Shown: positions 22,330 through 33,835 of the stretch, piece after piece
Layout of the letters: each line of letters starts with the position of its first letter
Numbering within the stretch: the first letter of the stretch is position 1
Assembly: GCF_042186555.1 (NCBI RefSeq)
Contig: NC_133328.1
Span: 58,327,431 to 58,391,430 of the forward strand
Source: Aquarana catesbeiana
Lineage: Eukaryota; Chordata; Amphibia; Anura; Ranidae
Reading direction: 5' to 3'
Length of the DNA stretch: 64,000 bases
Translations under genes and position numbers: made by a program
Notes under the pieces: generated by a model
The model's input: only the letters and a program-made list of their open reading frames with translations
What the model was told of the DNA's origin: nothing
Database searches by the model: none

Positions 22330-23022
22330 TAAACATGTGCACACTGAAATATTTTGTTTCGGAAATTCGGTTTCGTCTGAAAAATACCTTTATTTAGTTA
22401 CTCCCGAAATTTGATTTTATTTATTTTGTTTCGTTAAAAAATACATTCGTCTGAAAATCCAAAATAATTAAGGTCGAATTTGTCAGTTGAAGGCTTATGG
22501 TGTCTGTCGGATTTTCTAAGAAGATTCGACGAAGCAGCTAAACTGTACGACGCCATGATCGTACATTTCCGGTCGAATGCTCTGCCCACAAGCTATAGTA
22601 GAATTCTAATGTTGTTTGACTAGTAATAATTATAATTATTACTAGTCAAACAACATTATTATTTTTCATTAGCATATGGGCGGAGCATTTGACCATAAAT
22701 GTCCGCTTGCGGCGATCGTATGTTTTTAGCTGCTTCGTCAAATCTTCATGTCTCTATAATGTCGAATCTTTTCTATGTCGAATAATCTTGGACTAATAGA
22801 GTCAGGTTAGGCACATTCAACCGCAGGTTCGATAGACACAGATCGCTATTGTCACCGTCATGGCGAATCTTCTATCTATCCATAATGAACTGCTGTCACA
22901 ACCAAACGAAAATAAAGCATTTTTTATTTTTGGATCTTTTGGATTTCTGCTCATTCGTTATCATTTGTTAAAACGAACACGAAAATCCCTGAAATTCGGA
23001 CGAAAACGAATATGCATGTCTA
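22330..23022. mobile_element. hAT-like MITE, family A copy 2
   Basis: It starts TAAACATGTGCACACTGAAA and ends TATGCATGTCTA, flanked by the perfect 8-bp duplication TCAAAGAG (22322-22329 and 23023-23030). It shares ends and part of the interior with 464-1220, but the centre differs: nested hairpins replace the tandem array. Confidence 0.87.
22608..22657. repeat. perfect 50-bp palindrome in MITE A2
   Basis: Two 25-bp arms, AATGTTGTTTGACTAGTAAT and so on, meet with no spacer at AATTA|TAATT. Outside it, TCTGCCCA/TGGGCGGA and GAAGCAGCT/AGCTGCTTC words extend the stem to roughly 22520-22755. Confidence 0.9.
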
Positions 23023-23338
23023 TCAAAGAGCAAACACCGTTCCAGGCGAAACATGCAATTCCCCTTTCATAGAGTGCAGGTCCAGTCCATGAACTGAATG
23101 AAGCAGAAGGTATTAAGGACAGGTTGACCGCACACCAAACTTTCAGAAAAAAATTGCTTTATTGATTAAAATCCACAAAAAAAGGATATCACGGACCATG
23201 CTTCACTCATGACAAGTATCCTTTAAAGGAAGCCAATACATTGACCTAGGACAAATATTCTCTCCCTTCTTCAAGGCTAACATGCAAAGAATAAAAATTA
23301 AATGTATAATGAACTAATGGTCATGGTGGTCTTTTTCA

Positions 23339-23860
23339 TGTAATAGTAATAGCTAAAACATAATAGAATCAATTTTTACTGTTTTTTTTTTGCATGTTAG
23401 CCCTGAAGAAGGGAGAACTGTCCCCTTAAATATGTTGGCTGTATCTGTTGTTTAGAACAAATAAAGTTTTTAAATTAATTTCAAGCAAGATGGAAGTTTG
23501 TATGAAGAGCCACTTAGCTTAAAGAAACATTGCCACTTTGTTATTGTGCATGACCCACTGATATTCATCTTGCCAGTGCTTATGCATTCCTCCATCACAG
23601 CTAGCACTAAAATCCCCAGCGTCAGTTGGAGTTTGAGCAATGCCTTAAACCCCTCTCATCTAATAGTAATAACTAAAATATATTACAATTAAAATGTTTT
23701 AGTATGTTAGTCTAAAAGAAAGGGGCAACCTGTTCCTGAAATGTGTATGTTGCATATGCTGTTCCTAACAAATAAAGATTTTATGTAAATTTCAAGTGAG
23801 ATGGAAGTTTTTACTACGCGCTCCTATTCTTAAAGAGACACTGCCACCTTGCCTTCCTTC
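23339..23860. repeat. tandem direct repeat, about 310 bp
   Basis: Two diverged copies begin TAATAGTAATARCTAAAA (23339 and 23658). Each contains CATGTTAG or TATGTTAG, an AACAAATAAAG word, then TTTCAAG..AGATGGAAGTTT and AAAGARACAYTGCCAC. The AATAAA words recall retroelement 3' ends, but I cannot assign a class. Confidence 0.65.
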
Positions 23861-23869
23861 ATTATAGCA

Positions 23870-24400
23870 CTAAAACCTCCAGTGTCAGTGTCAAAAACCA
23901 TGAATCAAACTGAGACAGAAATACAGATAAATCACACTTGTTTAATAATAATAAAAAACGGTAAACAGAGTAAACGTAGTCAACACATAGCCAGAGTTCT
24001 GGAACCGGAACGGATTGTCAGACAAGCCAAAACGTCAGGGAGCCAGAGATGAGTGTAGTAGAACAGCAAGCGGGATCTGGAGCCAGAAGGAATGTCAGCC
24101 AAGCAAGTCTTTAACAGGAACACAGGATAGCATCTCTAGAGATGTAACCAAGGCGAAGGCTGAGATCATCTGAACTGGACGGCTTAAGTAGGCAGGACTG
24201 ACGAGCAGGATATCATCAACAGGTGAGTCACTGTGGAGAGATAGTTGCTGGCAATTAGCCTACAGCTGAGCGGCCAGCTTTGAGAAGGAAGGGCTAAGCC
24301 CAGCCCTGTAAGTCAGCTGGTGTTGGAGCAGGGACATTACCCCTCCTTTTATGAAAGAGTGTTCAGGGCTAATGGTTGGCCGCTAGTCCCAAGCACTGTC
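23870..24400. other. non-coding, possibly LTR-element derived
   Basis: Purine-rich sequence with repeated AGCCAGA, GGAACCGGA and CAAGC words. No long frame. I suspect an old retroelement untranslated region from texture alone. Confidence 0.25.
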
Positions 24401-24407
24401 ACATAGG

Positions 24408-25167
24408 AGGAGGCGCAGCGTATTTTCCCTGGAGGCACTGCATATTTTTTCCTGGAGGCAACAGGTATTTTCCTTACAGGTATTGAGTATTTTCTCTGGA
24501 GGTACTAGGTAATTTCCTTGAAGGGATGGGGTATTTTCTCTGGAAGTACCGGGATTTTCTTTGGAGGTACATGGTATTTCCCCTGGAGGCATTGGGTATT
24601 TTTCTTGGGGACACTGGGTATTTTCTGTGGATCATTCAATGCTCTCCCTGGAGTAAACAGTTTTTTCCCTGGAGGCACAAGGTATTTTTCATGGAGGCTC
24701 CACATATTTTCTCTGGAGGCATTGGGTATTTTCCCTGGAGGCACAAGGTATTTTCCCTGGAGGCACTGGGTATTTTCCCTGGAAGCACTGGGTATTTTCC
24801 TTGGCAGCATTGGGTATTTTCCTTGGCGGCACCAGGTATTTTTCTTGGAGGGACCAGGTATTTTCCCTAAAGGCACTGAGTATTTTTCCTGGAGGCACCA
24901 GGTATTTTCACTGGAGGCAGTGGATATTTCACCTGGAGGCACAGGGGTATTTCCCTGCGTTAACCATTTATTTTTCCTGGAGGCACCAAGTATTTTCTTT
25001 GGAGGCACATGGTATTTCCCCTGGAGGCATTGGGTATTTTTCTTGGGGACACTGGGTATTTTCCCTAGAGTAACCAGTTTTTTCCCTGGAGGCACAAGGT
25101 ATTTTTCATGGAGGCACCACGTATTTTCTCTGGAGGCACAAGGTATTTTCCCTGGAGGCACTGTTTC
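24408..25167. repeat. 22-bp minisatellite, block 1
   Basis: About 33 degenerate copies of the 22-bp unit TGGGTATTTTCCCTGGAGGCAC. Because 22 is not a multiple of three, three units make one 22-residue cycle and the array stays open in several frames on both strands. It has no start context, domain or codon bias of a real gene. Confidence 0.92.
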
Positions 25168-25385
25168 AGAGTTAATTGCTAAATTCCTTCTTCAGGGGTT
25201 GAAGATAGGCTGCATAGTCTAATATAAAAGTACATGAGAGAAAATTTTATAAAACAAACAGTACATATGCAAAGAATAGGAAAACACATATTATGGCAGT
25301 TATTGGAAGGCAGTTAATTTGAATCTAAAACACTTACTAGTAATGACCATGCAGCATATGGATGCACATACACATGGAGGACTAG

Positions 25386-26062
25386 GTGGTACTTTCTCTG
25401 AAGGCACTGTGTATTTCCCTGGAGTTTTCTTGGAGGGACAAGTTATTTTCCCTGGAGGCAGTGGGTATTTTCTCTGGAGACGCTGAGTTTTTTTCCCTGG
25501 AGTCACTAGGTATTTTCCCTGGAGGTACTGGGTATTTTCTTTGGAGACACTGGGTATTTTCCCTGGAGGCAGTAGGTATTTTCCTGGAGGCACTGGGTAT
25601 TTTCCCTGGAGGCAGTAGGTATTTTCCTGGAGACACTTGGTATTTTCCCTGGAGGCACTGGGTATTTTCCCTGGAGGCACTGGGTATTTTCCCTGGAGGC
25701 AGTAGGTATTTTTCCTGGAGGCACTGGGTATTTTCCCTGGAGGCAGTGGGTATTTTCTCTGGAGACACTGGGTATTTTCCCTGGAGGCACTTGGTATTTT
25801 CCTGGAGGCACTGGGTATTTTCCCTGGAGGCAGTGGGCATTTTCTCTGGAGACACTGGGTATTTTCCCTGGAGGTAGTGGGTATTTTCTCTGGAGACACT
25901 GGGTATTTTCCCTGGAGGTTGTAGGTATTTTCTCTGGAGACACTGGGTATTTTCCCTGGAGGTAGTGGGTATTTTCTCTGGAGACACTGGGTATTTTCCC
26001 TGAAGGTAGTGGGTATTTTCTCTGGAGACACTGGGTATTTTCCCTGGAGGCAGGGAAGGGGG
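25386..26062. repeat. 22-bp minisatellite, block 2
   Basis: The same 22-bp unit as block 1, after about 220 bp of unrelated sequence. Units alternate between GGAGGCAGTGGG and GGAGACACTGGG variants, which suggests a higher-order repeat of two units (44 bp) near 25840-26040. Confidence 0.92.
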
Positions 26063-26212
26063 GCCCTTTGCAGAGTCATCGTCAATTCACCCTGAATAGG
26101 CCTAGTGACTGTCTCTTTAAAATACAATTTTCTCTCTTGCTGCTGCTTCTGCAGGCATATTGTCTGCTTCTAATCACATGAATTCTGTGGCTGTCCTCTA
26201 TTGTCACTCCAG

Positions 26213-26398
26213 TCCTTTGTTATGACAACAGAAATGACTATTTTTCTCTGCCACAGAGATATGGATATTGGGACGGTGATAGATTTGAACGGCACTTCTG
26301 AGGAATGTAAATATTTGGATGAGATGAAGATTGTAGACAGAATAGAGGAAGATGTAATAACAGAAGTCACCTTCAAGCAATCAAAAAGAGATTTGTAA
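26213..26398 (+). other. candidate terminal coding exon of an unknown host gene
   Basis: Right after the minisatellite there are three good acceptor-like sites: TGCTGCTTCTGCAG (ends 26154), TATTGTCACTCCAG (ends 26212) and TTTTTCTCTGCCACAG (ends 26256). From 26213 one frame stays open to a TAA at 26396-26398. It encodes an acidic, evenly mixed protein-like tail including DMDIGTVIDLNGTSEE and YLDEMKIVDRIEEDV, then ITEVTFKQSKRDL. The composition is unlike the repeats around it. I do not recognise the family, and no polyadenylation signal is obvious downstream. Chance is a real alternative at this length. Confidence 0.3.
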
Positions 26399-27070
26399 AT
26401 ATTTTCATCGCTGACTGATTATTGAAAGTTCAGGTGGTACTCCAAAGATTTAGTGTATATACACACTCCATCTGTTCCTTTGCAGATTTTTGATGCATCT
26501 TACCACATTGTATCATTTTAAAAAAAGGAACAAAAAGAGGAAGAAAGCATTTCCTTTTATGTAAAATCTATGATACATTTTAATACATTTTAAAGGGGTG
26601 TGTACATATTTTATTTCTTTGCTTATCATGGTAAGGACTAAATGTATAACATTGTAATACATTATTTTTAGGTTTAATTCTTTTTATTATGTAGTCTTCA
26701 ATGCATCCAAAAGGGGGCGATCCCAACACCTTATGAAATCTCTAGGATGCTTGTATTTCAGCTGTGCTGATAGAAAACACAATGCTGTCTACAGAGGTCC
26801 GATGAGTCTTCTGAGCAATGACTCACCTGCTATCAGACCCATAGTGCCTTTAGAACTATCTGGTCTGCTATTCAGTTTCAATTATACTCTGCAATGTTAC
26901 ACACACATTCTACAGCCCATTCATAAAATGAAGCATTGCGAAGCCTATGGTGATCCACGGTTACCTATGTTTAAGACAGCACTAGAAAGAGACTCTTTGT
27001 CAGGGACCAAGGGACCACCATTGCATTCTATTGCATTGTGTTAAACGCATGCACATTAATATGCATTGAG
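26399..27070. other. no gene seen
   Basis: AT-rich, with a 103-residue open frame at 26733-27044 that shows no motif. No repeat ends are visible. Confidence 0.4.
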
Positions 27071-27356
27071 TTAAAGCAGTATTAAATCCAAAATCAAAAA
27101 TGTAATATATTGCAGTTTACCAATCATAAGATGTGGTGGCTGCATTAGATTTATTTTTTAGGCTTTTTTCCCCCTCTGTGTTCACCTGGTAATCTTGCCA
27201 GTAACACATCTTCTGTATTAGAGTGCCAATACTCTGGATGCAGTAGCATAGGAAGCACAGCAGACAGCAACATTGGCACATTGGGGGGAGGGTAGTGTTA
27301 AATGTACTGGTATATTTAAATACACTAACAAACTGAAGCCAAACTGCAGTTAATAC

Positions 27357-27824
27357 TTAAAGCGGAGTTCCACCCTAAAGTGGAACTTCCGCTCATCGGA
27401 TTCCTCCCCCCCTCCGGTGTCACAATTGGCACCTTTCTGGGGGGAGGGGGGTGCAGATACCTGTGTAATACAGGTATCTGCACCCACTTCTGGGTATAGC
27501 TAGCCGCAGACTCCCCGCCCACCCCCGTTGTGTTGTGGGAAATACACAGTTCCCACAACACAATGGGGACCAGTGTAGACGCGCAGCGCGACTCGCGCAT
27601 GCGCAGTAGGGAACCGGGCAGTGAAGCCGCAACGCTTCACTTCCTGATTCCCTCAGTGAGAATGGTGGCGGCAGCACCCGAGGATCGAGGGACGGTTCGG
27701 TCTCGGGTGCCGACATCGCTGGACCCCGGGACAGGTAGGTGTCCTTATTTTAAAAGTCAGCAGCTGCAGTATTTGCAGCTGCTGACATCTACATTTTTTT
27801 TTTTTTCGCGAAACTCCGCTTTAA
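27357..27824. mobile_element. TTAAAGCGG-type MITE (nested)
   Basis: It starts TTAAAGCGGAGTTCCACCC and ends CGAAACTCCGCTTTAA. Related copies: 28952-29417, 36326-36834 and 55926-56355. The interior is CpG-rich and contains CAGGTATCTGCACCC plus a matching hairpin arm. No transposase. Confidence 0.8.
27594..27605. promoter_or_regulatory. NRF1-type site in TTAA MITE
   Basis: CGCGCATGCGCA is an exact NRF1 consensus inside the MITE. Related copies have decayed versions (ACATGCGCAGTG near 36608, GCATGCACAGTA near 29213). Confidence 0.45.
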
Positions 27825-28130
27825 AAAGGTACAGTAAACTGTTTTTTGGGTTTTTTTGTTTGTTTTTTTAGGATAAAGGTTTTGCATGAATAAATAAAAT
27901 CTGATCATTGTAAGCACATAGGTGTATGAATAATGGTTTGTCCTGTCCCTGTAAACTTACATTTGCAGGAGAGGTTGTTCTTTTGAAAAAACAACAGGCT
28001 TATTAGCTGGATCACCAGATGAAATTTCAAAAAATAAAGCCTAAAAAGAAAACCAATATTGCCATCACATCCAATAATCTGTAAGCTGCAATATAATAAA
28101 TGCTTGCTTTTGGATTTAATACCACTTTAA

Positions 28131-28951
28131 GGCAATACAATTGATTGAATAGGCTGCCTTATATACCAAAATGCACACATTCACATTCACATTTTTTTTG
28201 GAAAAGCAGCTCATTACAATATATAGTGCGCCAACATGCATAATGTATTCAACGCAATAGTGTAAATCCAGCCTAAAAATGGTCACATTGAAACATGAAA
28301 AAAAGGAGAATTTTTCCAATTGAGACACTTCTTCTGATGACAACTATCCAATAGGAGATTCAGTTTCACTTCCAGTTTTGTTAAGAGAAAGGAAGTGAAA
28401 GGAGAGCTCCCCAATGGGACACAGACAGTCAGACTAACCAAAATGATGCTTACTGTAATGAATACATGTTTTATTTACCCGATATTGTCATGAAAGGTTC
28501 TTTTACTCATGACACATGATCCAAAAGTGCATCTAGCACAGTGGCTCTCAACCACTGGGCCATGGCGTGCTGCTGGGTTGTGGCTTCCCTCCTTCCAGAC
28601 CTCCAGCCAACTGCAGATACTTTAACCCCCCACAGTGCTTCCCAGCTGCCATACTGCCTCCCAACCTTCCACAGTGTCACCCAGTGCCCCCTAGTTTGCT
28701 GCAGAGCCTCCAGTACCCCACACCCATAGTGTCTCTGCAAAGTCTCTAGCCACCTGAAGAAACTTCATCATTCATAGTTGTCCCTAGTTTCCTCTAGATA
28801 CCTCATCTATTACATGGCCACCAAATTTGCTCCAGAAACCCCATCTCCCTACAGGACACCCAGAGTCTTCCCATACATAGTATAACCTTTTTGTAACTTT
28901 TGGGGCATAGAAGGTTTTGGAAGAATCTACTGGCCCCTGGTCTCAATAAGG
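28131..28951. other. repeat-like but unclassified
   Basis: CAGTGGCTCTCAACCACTGGG at 28538 looks like a hAT left end, but I found no matching right end. The CT-rich stretch 28580-28850 contains repeated CAGTGYC..CCAG words. No gene seen. Confidence 0.35.
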
Positions 28952-29417
28952 TTAAAGCGGAGCTCCACCCAAAAGGGCAAGTTCCGCTTGTCTCACTCCC
29001 CCTCCACTGCCACATTTGCCACTTTTTGGGGAGAAGAGGGAAGCAGGTACCTGGTTTTGACAGATACCTGCTCCTACTTCTGGCTCAGATCGCCGCGGTA
29101 ATCTGAGCCAGAAGTTCACCCCCCCCCCCACCTCCTTCCTCCACAGTCTTCTGGGACACATCACAGGTCCCAGAAGACTATGGGACCATTCACAAGGTGC
29201 AGCATGGCTCAAGCATGCACAGTAGGAAGGCTTCACTTCACGTTTCCCTTACTTGCTATGCTGACACCTGCACCCAAAGCCGACTGAAGAATCGGTTCAG
29301 GTGAGGACATCACTGGATCCCTGGACAGGTAAGTTTCCTTGTATTAAAAGTCAGCAGCTACAATGTTTATGGTTGCTGACTTTTCATTTTTTAGAGGAGC
29401 CTGTAGCTCCTCTTTAA
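28952..29417. mobile_element. TTAAAGCGG-type MITE
   Basis: TTAAAGCGGAGCTCCACCC on the left pairs with GGAGCCTGTAGCTCCTCTTTAA on the right. An internal hairpin GGCTCAGATC/GATCTGAGCC type lies near 29080-29110. Same family as 27357-27824. Confidence 0.75.
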
Positions 29418-30064
29418 GAACCATTAAATGCTCATGTGATTTTAGGTGCCAGGTGTCCTGTGCACTCTCAATGGCAAAACTTAAGCACAAGGCAATATCA
29501 AACTCTTTACTTAGATGCTTGTGTGCACTGAGCTGTATGGCTCAGAATGTAACTTCTTTTTATTGAGTTAAAGACAGGTGTAAGGGACACACACTGAGCC
29601 TGAACTTTTGGAACCCATGACTACAAGGCCTATGAATGCTAAAATGACAGAAACAGCTTTGACATATTCATGTTTTAATGGGCTTCATGTGAAGCAGACT
29701 GCTAATCACTGACATTGCAAATCTGCAGCCAGGTTCTTAATCACAGAGAACTAATTCAAAGTTAATTTTAGTTAAATTACTCACCCTTTTTAATGTATTA
29801 GCGGTCAGAAGAAGTATTCATGCAGACGGCAGACAGGTCTTGTGATTTGTTATCAGGGAACGGTCATTCTTTTAGAATTATGTCTGCAGACGGAATGATG
29901 CAATGTCCTATTATCCTGACTCATAACCATGCAGGTCAGGCATGAATAAAAAGTTAGGCTACTTTATCATCTCATAATTATAATACTTTAATGGCCAACT
30001 GAACTTTTAGTTTAGATCAGCTAAATACATTATAGGTGCATCATAACAATAGATGTGCACAGTC
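29418..30064. other. unique sequence, possible conserved non-coding DNA
   Basis: From about 29690 the sequence is AT-rich, low in CpG and free of repeat structure, with homeodomain-like words (CTAATTC, TTAATTT, TAAATTA). No frame of note. Calling it regulatory is speculation. Confidence 0.25.
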
Positions 30065-30067
30065 TAA

Positions 30068-30514
30068 TGCCGCATACACACGGTCGGACATTTCGGCTAC
30101 AAAAGTCCGACAGCCCATCCGACAGACTTTCGACGGACTTTTGGCGGACTTGCGGCAGACTTTCTAACGAACGGCCTTAACTACATACGATCACACAAAA
30201 GTCAGACGGATTCGTATGTGATGACGTACGACCGGACTAAAATAAGGAAGCTGATAGCCAGTAGCCAATAGCTGCCCTAGCGTGGGTTTTTGTCCGTCGG
30301 ACTAGCATACAGACGAGCGGATTTCTGGGTCCGGCGGAGTTACGACGTAAAGATTTGAAGCAAGTTCCAAATCTAAAGTCTGTCAGATTTGCGACTGGAA
30401 AAGTCAGCTGAAGTTCTGGTGAAGCCCACACAGGATCGGATTGTCCGCCGGATTTGGTCCGTCGGCGTCCGTCGGACCAGTCCGGTCGAAAAGTCCGACC
30501 GTGTGTACGTGGCA
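30068..30514 (+). mobile_element. Harbinger MITE, copy 1
   Basis: The ends TGCCGCATACACACGGTCGG and CCGACCGTGTGTACGTGGCA are near-perfect inverted repeats, flanked by TAA on both sides (30065-30067 and 30515-30517), the 3-bp Harbinger duplication. The interior is full of TCCGAC/GTCGGA words and folds extensively. The copy at 62169-62592 is in the opposite orientation. Confidence 0.85.
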
Positions 30515-30517
30515 TAA

Positions 30518-31142
30518 CAGTATTTTTTTTTTTTTTTTAGAAGGCAGCCCCAGCCTGTCCCCTGCCAGCATGCTGCAGAATGTGAACTGTTTGCTCTCCG
30601 TGTGGAAGCTGTGGTCTCTCTGCAGAATCCGACACGCCCCTATTACAATCAGCAAACCTCATGATTGGAGAGCTCTGGCTTTTGCTACTGCCCCACCATC
30701 TATAATCAGCATCTATGCTAAATGAATGGTTTTGTGAAATTTAGAATCAGAAGTCACTTTGGAGACAGCAGGCTGTTTGATTTCTATGCAGAGTAGCCAC
30801 AGAACAAGTAACCAGAAACCCACAAAGGAAAAGAGAATATTAACAAGGACCTGAACTTTGATGTTATAGTAATGAAAATAGTTTGTTCGGGCTAGCTTGG
30901 CCCAAACAAACCATTTAAAGTAAATTTAAATGGATTTTGTGCACCTTTTTTTTTTTTTCTCTCAAAAATGTATTGTTAATGTTGGACGATTTATGTAGAA
31001 TATTATATATGTATACATACACACACATACAGTATTGACATATTGACCAAGCCAGAAATGTGTCCAAGCCTACTATATTTTAACATAACAAAAGGAGCTG
31101 ATGAATCTTTGCTATGTTAATTAGAACCCCCCCCCCCTCATA
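30518..31142. other. no gene seen
   Basis: Left part (AGAAGGCAGCCCCAGCCTGTC onward) resembles 50165-50360. The right part is AT-rich with a TATATGTATACATACACAC microsatellite near 31005-31032. Confidence 0.4.
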
Positions 31143-32404
31143 TTCACCACTTCAATACCAGGCACTTAGACACCTTCCCGCCCAGGCCAATTTTTAGCTT
31201 TCAGCGCTGTCGCAATTTGAATGACAATTGTGCGGTCATGATACACTGTACCCAAACAATTTTTTAATCATTTTGTTCCCACAAATAGAGCTTTCTTTTG
31301 GTGGTATTTGATCACCTCTGCGGTTTTTATTTTTTGCGCAACAAATAAAAAAAGACCGAAAAATTTGAAAAAAAACAAGTTTTTCTTTGTTTCTGTTAAA
31401 AATTTTTGGAAATAAATACGTTTTCTTCTTCAATGACAGGCGCTGATATGGCTGCACTGATGGGCACTGATACGGGGGCACTGATGGGCACCGATGAGGT
31501 GGCACTGATGAGGTGGCACTGACGGGCACCGATGATGGACACTGATAGGCGGCACTGATGGGCACTGATAGGTGGCACTGATGGGCACTGATAGGTGGCA
31601 CTGGTATGCGGCACTGATGGGCACTCATCACCGAAGGGCACTCATAGGCGGCACTGATGGGCATTCGTAGGTGGCATTGATGGGTACTTATGGGTGGCAC
31701 TGATGGGTACTTATGGGTGGCACCGATGGATGGCACGGATGGGCACTGATAGGTGGGCACTGATGGGCACGGATGAGCACTGACAGGTGGCACCGAGGGA
31801 CACTGATGGGTGGCACTGATGACACTGATTGATGGCACTGATGCCCCTAAGGGTGGCATTGCTGGGCATCACTGCTATATAATATAGCCAATCAGTGCCC
31901 ATTTGTGGGCACTGATTGGCACAGATTGGGCACTGACTGGGCACATTGGGCACATGTGGATGGCCATGGGGTACATACCTGGCCATCCACATGTTGCCCC
32001 CTTCCCTGGTGGTCCTAGTGGCGATCCCTGGTGGTCCAGTGTGGTGATCTGAGGGGGAGCTGCGCTGATAAACAATCAGCGCAGACCCCCCTTGTCAGGA
32101 GAGCCGCCGATCAGCTCTCCTCTACTCGCTTCTGTCAGACGCGAGTGAGGAAAAGCCGATCAACGGCTCTTCCTATTGACATCGTGATGAGCCGTAATTG
32201 GACACGGCTGATCACGTGGTAAAGAGCCTCCACCGGAGTCTCTTTACCAAGATCGGTGGAGCGGTGTGTCAGACTGACACACCGCTCCACCGATCGCCGC
32301 GATGCGCCCCCACGGGGGCGCGGCGGCATGTTATCCTGCTGGACGTCATATGACGCCCAGTCAGGATAACTGAACCACCGCCCGGCCGGGCGGGAAGTGG
32401 TTAA
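31143..32404 (+). mobile_element. TTAA minisatellite element, family D copy 3
   Basis: The most complete copy: left end CACCACTTCAATACCAGG (TTAA decayed to TTCA), right end GGGCGGGAAGTGGTTAA. The array of GGCACTGATGGGCACTGATA-type units spans about 31440-31930. The GC-rich block holds the hairpin GGTGGAGCGGTGTGTCAG against CTGACACACCGCTCCACC near 32250-32300. Confidence 0.85.
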
Positions 32405-32707
32405 GCATCCATTCATATACACATTCTTTCTTCATCAAGATGAAATCACGGGTCTAGATTATAACACACATTATTGCATGCATGGAAGCTATATAGGTGC
32501 ATAATATAGGTGGGACATAGGCAGGATTGTAGTGTCTATATTCTTGCGATAACCTGACTGATGGGATGGGACTCTGAAGGCTGATGTTCATTGTAATATT
32601 TACTCTGTTGGATTTTGTCATCTGTTGCAAGTATCTTGTGAACTTTGTTCTGTGCTGGGACTCAATAAATCCATCTCTCTGGATGAACCTAGTTGCTGTG
32701 GGAATAA

Positions 32708-32733
32708 CTATAATAATAATAATAATAATAACA
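32708..32733. repeat. (TAA)n microsatellite
   Basis: About eight TAA units sit just left of the hAT element that follows. Confidence 0.85.
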
Positions 32734-32753
32734 TCATCCTACAACTATATCAA

Positions 32754-33456
32754 CAGGGCTTTTTTTCTCGGAGAATAGGTGCAGGAACTCCCCCCGTCTG
32801 AGTCACCCCTTGTCTCTGCCCCTACCCACCTCTGACCACCGTCCCTTGATTCCACCTCCTACACACCTACCAGTACTGCCCCGTTTAGAGAATACAGAAC
32901 CAAGTATCATTTTGTGGTGCTAAATCATTTGTATGGAACGTGTTGATGATAAAAAGAAAAGCAGCAAAATAGATCCCCTGCAGCCAGCAACAAAAGAATC
33001 CCAGCAATAGATCCCCACACAACAATAGACTCCCCCAGCAACAATGGACTCCACCCCGACAACAATAGATTCCCTGCAGCAACAGTGAAATAATCACAAC
33101 AAAATATCACACCCAGTAACAAAATATCCACCCATGCAACATTAGACCCCCAGCAGCAGCAACAGATCTCCCAGCAGCCAGCATCAATAGATCCTCCAGC
33201 AGCCAGTAAAAATAGACCTCTCCCTCAACAGTAGATCCCTTCCAGCAGCATAAGACCCCCCCAGCAACAATAGATTTCCCCATCAGCAACAATAGACCCT
33301 CACACAAAATCAGATCCCCACCAGTGACAATAGATCCCCCAGCAGCCAACATCAATAGACCCTCCAGCACACCCCACACCCCATGCTATTACATACATTC
33401 AGTGCTGGAGGTGCTGAAACTGCGTTCCCCCGCGTTCCCGCAGAAAAAAAGCCCTG
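32754..33456. mobile_element. hAT-like element, family I copy A
   Basis: CAGGGCTTTTTTTCTCGGAG on the left and CCGCAGAAAAAAAGCCCTG on the right are inverted repeats, with 7 of 8 matching target-site bases (TATATCAA and TATATCAC). The interior is a degenerate array of CAACAATAGATCCCC words. The sister copy is at 58066-58763. Confidence 0.85.
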
Positions 33457-33636
33457 TATATCACTATATTCATCCTTCTACATCACTACAGTTAACTGAT
33501 ATTTTATATCTGTTGTTTGCTATAGATAAAATGTTTATCTTACAGATATACATTTACTACATGGCAGAGGATTCTGAGAGCACTATGGGTTAGCTAAAAA
33601 GTAGAGAAACTTGCTTTGAGCCTCCATTAGTCTGAC

Positions 33637-33835
33637 TTAAAGTGGTTATGACCCCAAAAATTGAATAATGTATATCACAGCTTACCAATCACTAGATGTG
33701 TCCCAACCCTCTAACTGCTACATTTGCAGGAGAACTTGTTTTGTTGAAAAACAACAGACTTACTGGCCAAGTCACCAGGGGAAAATAAAGGAAAGAAAGC
33801 CTAAAAAAGAGAACTAATGTAGCCATCACATCTAA
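33637..33835. repeat. partial TTAA repeat invaded by Harbinger
   Basis: It starts TTAAAGTGGTTATGACCCC and matches the interior of 27071-28130 (TTGCAGGAGA..TTGTT, AACAACAGRCTTA). It is cut off at TCTAA by the Harbinger end. Confidence 0.55.

Larger units (their letters stand above)
27071..28130. mobile_element. TTAA repeat interrupted by a second TTAA MITE
   Basis: The ends TTAAAGCAGTATTAAATCC and GGATTTAATACCACTTTAA are inverted repeats at TTAA sites. The same family appears in part at 3415-3474 and 33637-33835. It is split by the element at 27357-27824. Confidence 0.7.

Noticed and set aside
24505..25222. 218-codon minus and 234-codon plus frames
   Set aside because: The same 22-bp array; no start context or domain.
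24408..26062. Possible CRISPR array
   Set aside because: Units are directly adjacent without spacers and the context is eukaryotic.
25300..26127. 275-codon minus-strand frame and its overlapping partners
   Set aside because: By-products of the 22-bp minisatellite, open on both strands.
2183..26398. The two candidate exons as one gene
   Set aside because: The donor phase at 2407 fits an acceptor ending 26154 only for a short frame ending in TGA at 26223-26225, not the longer frame ending 26398. There is no shared family to link them.
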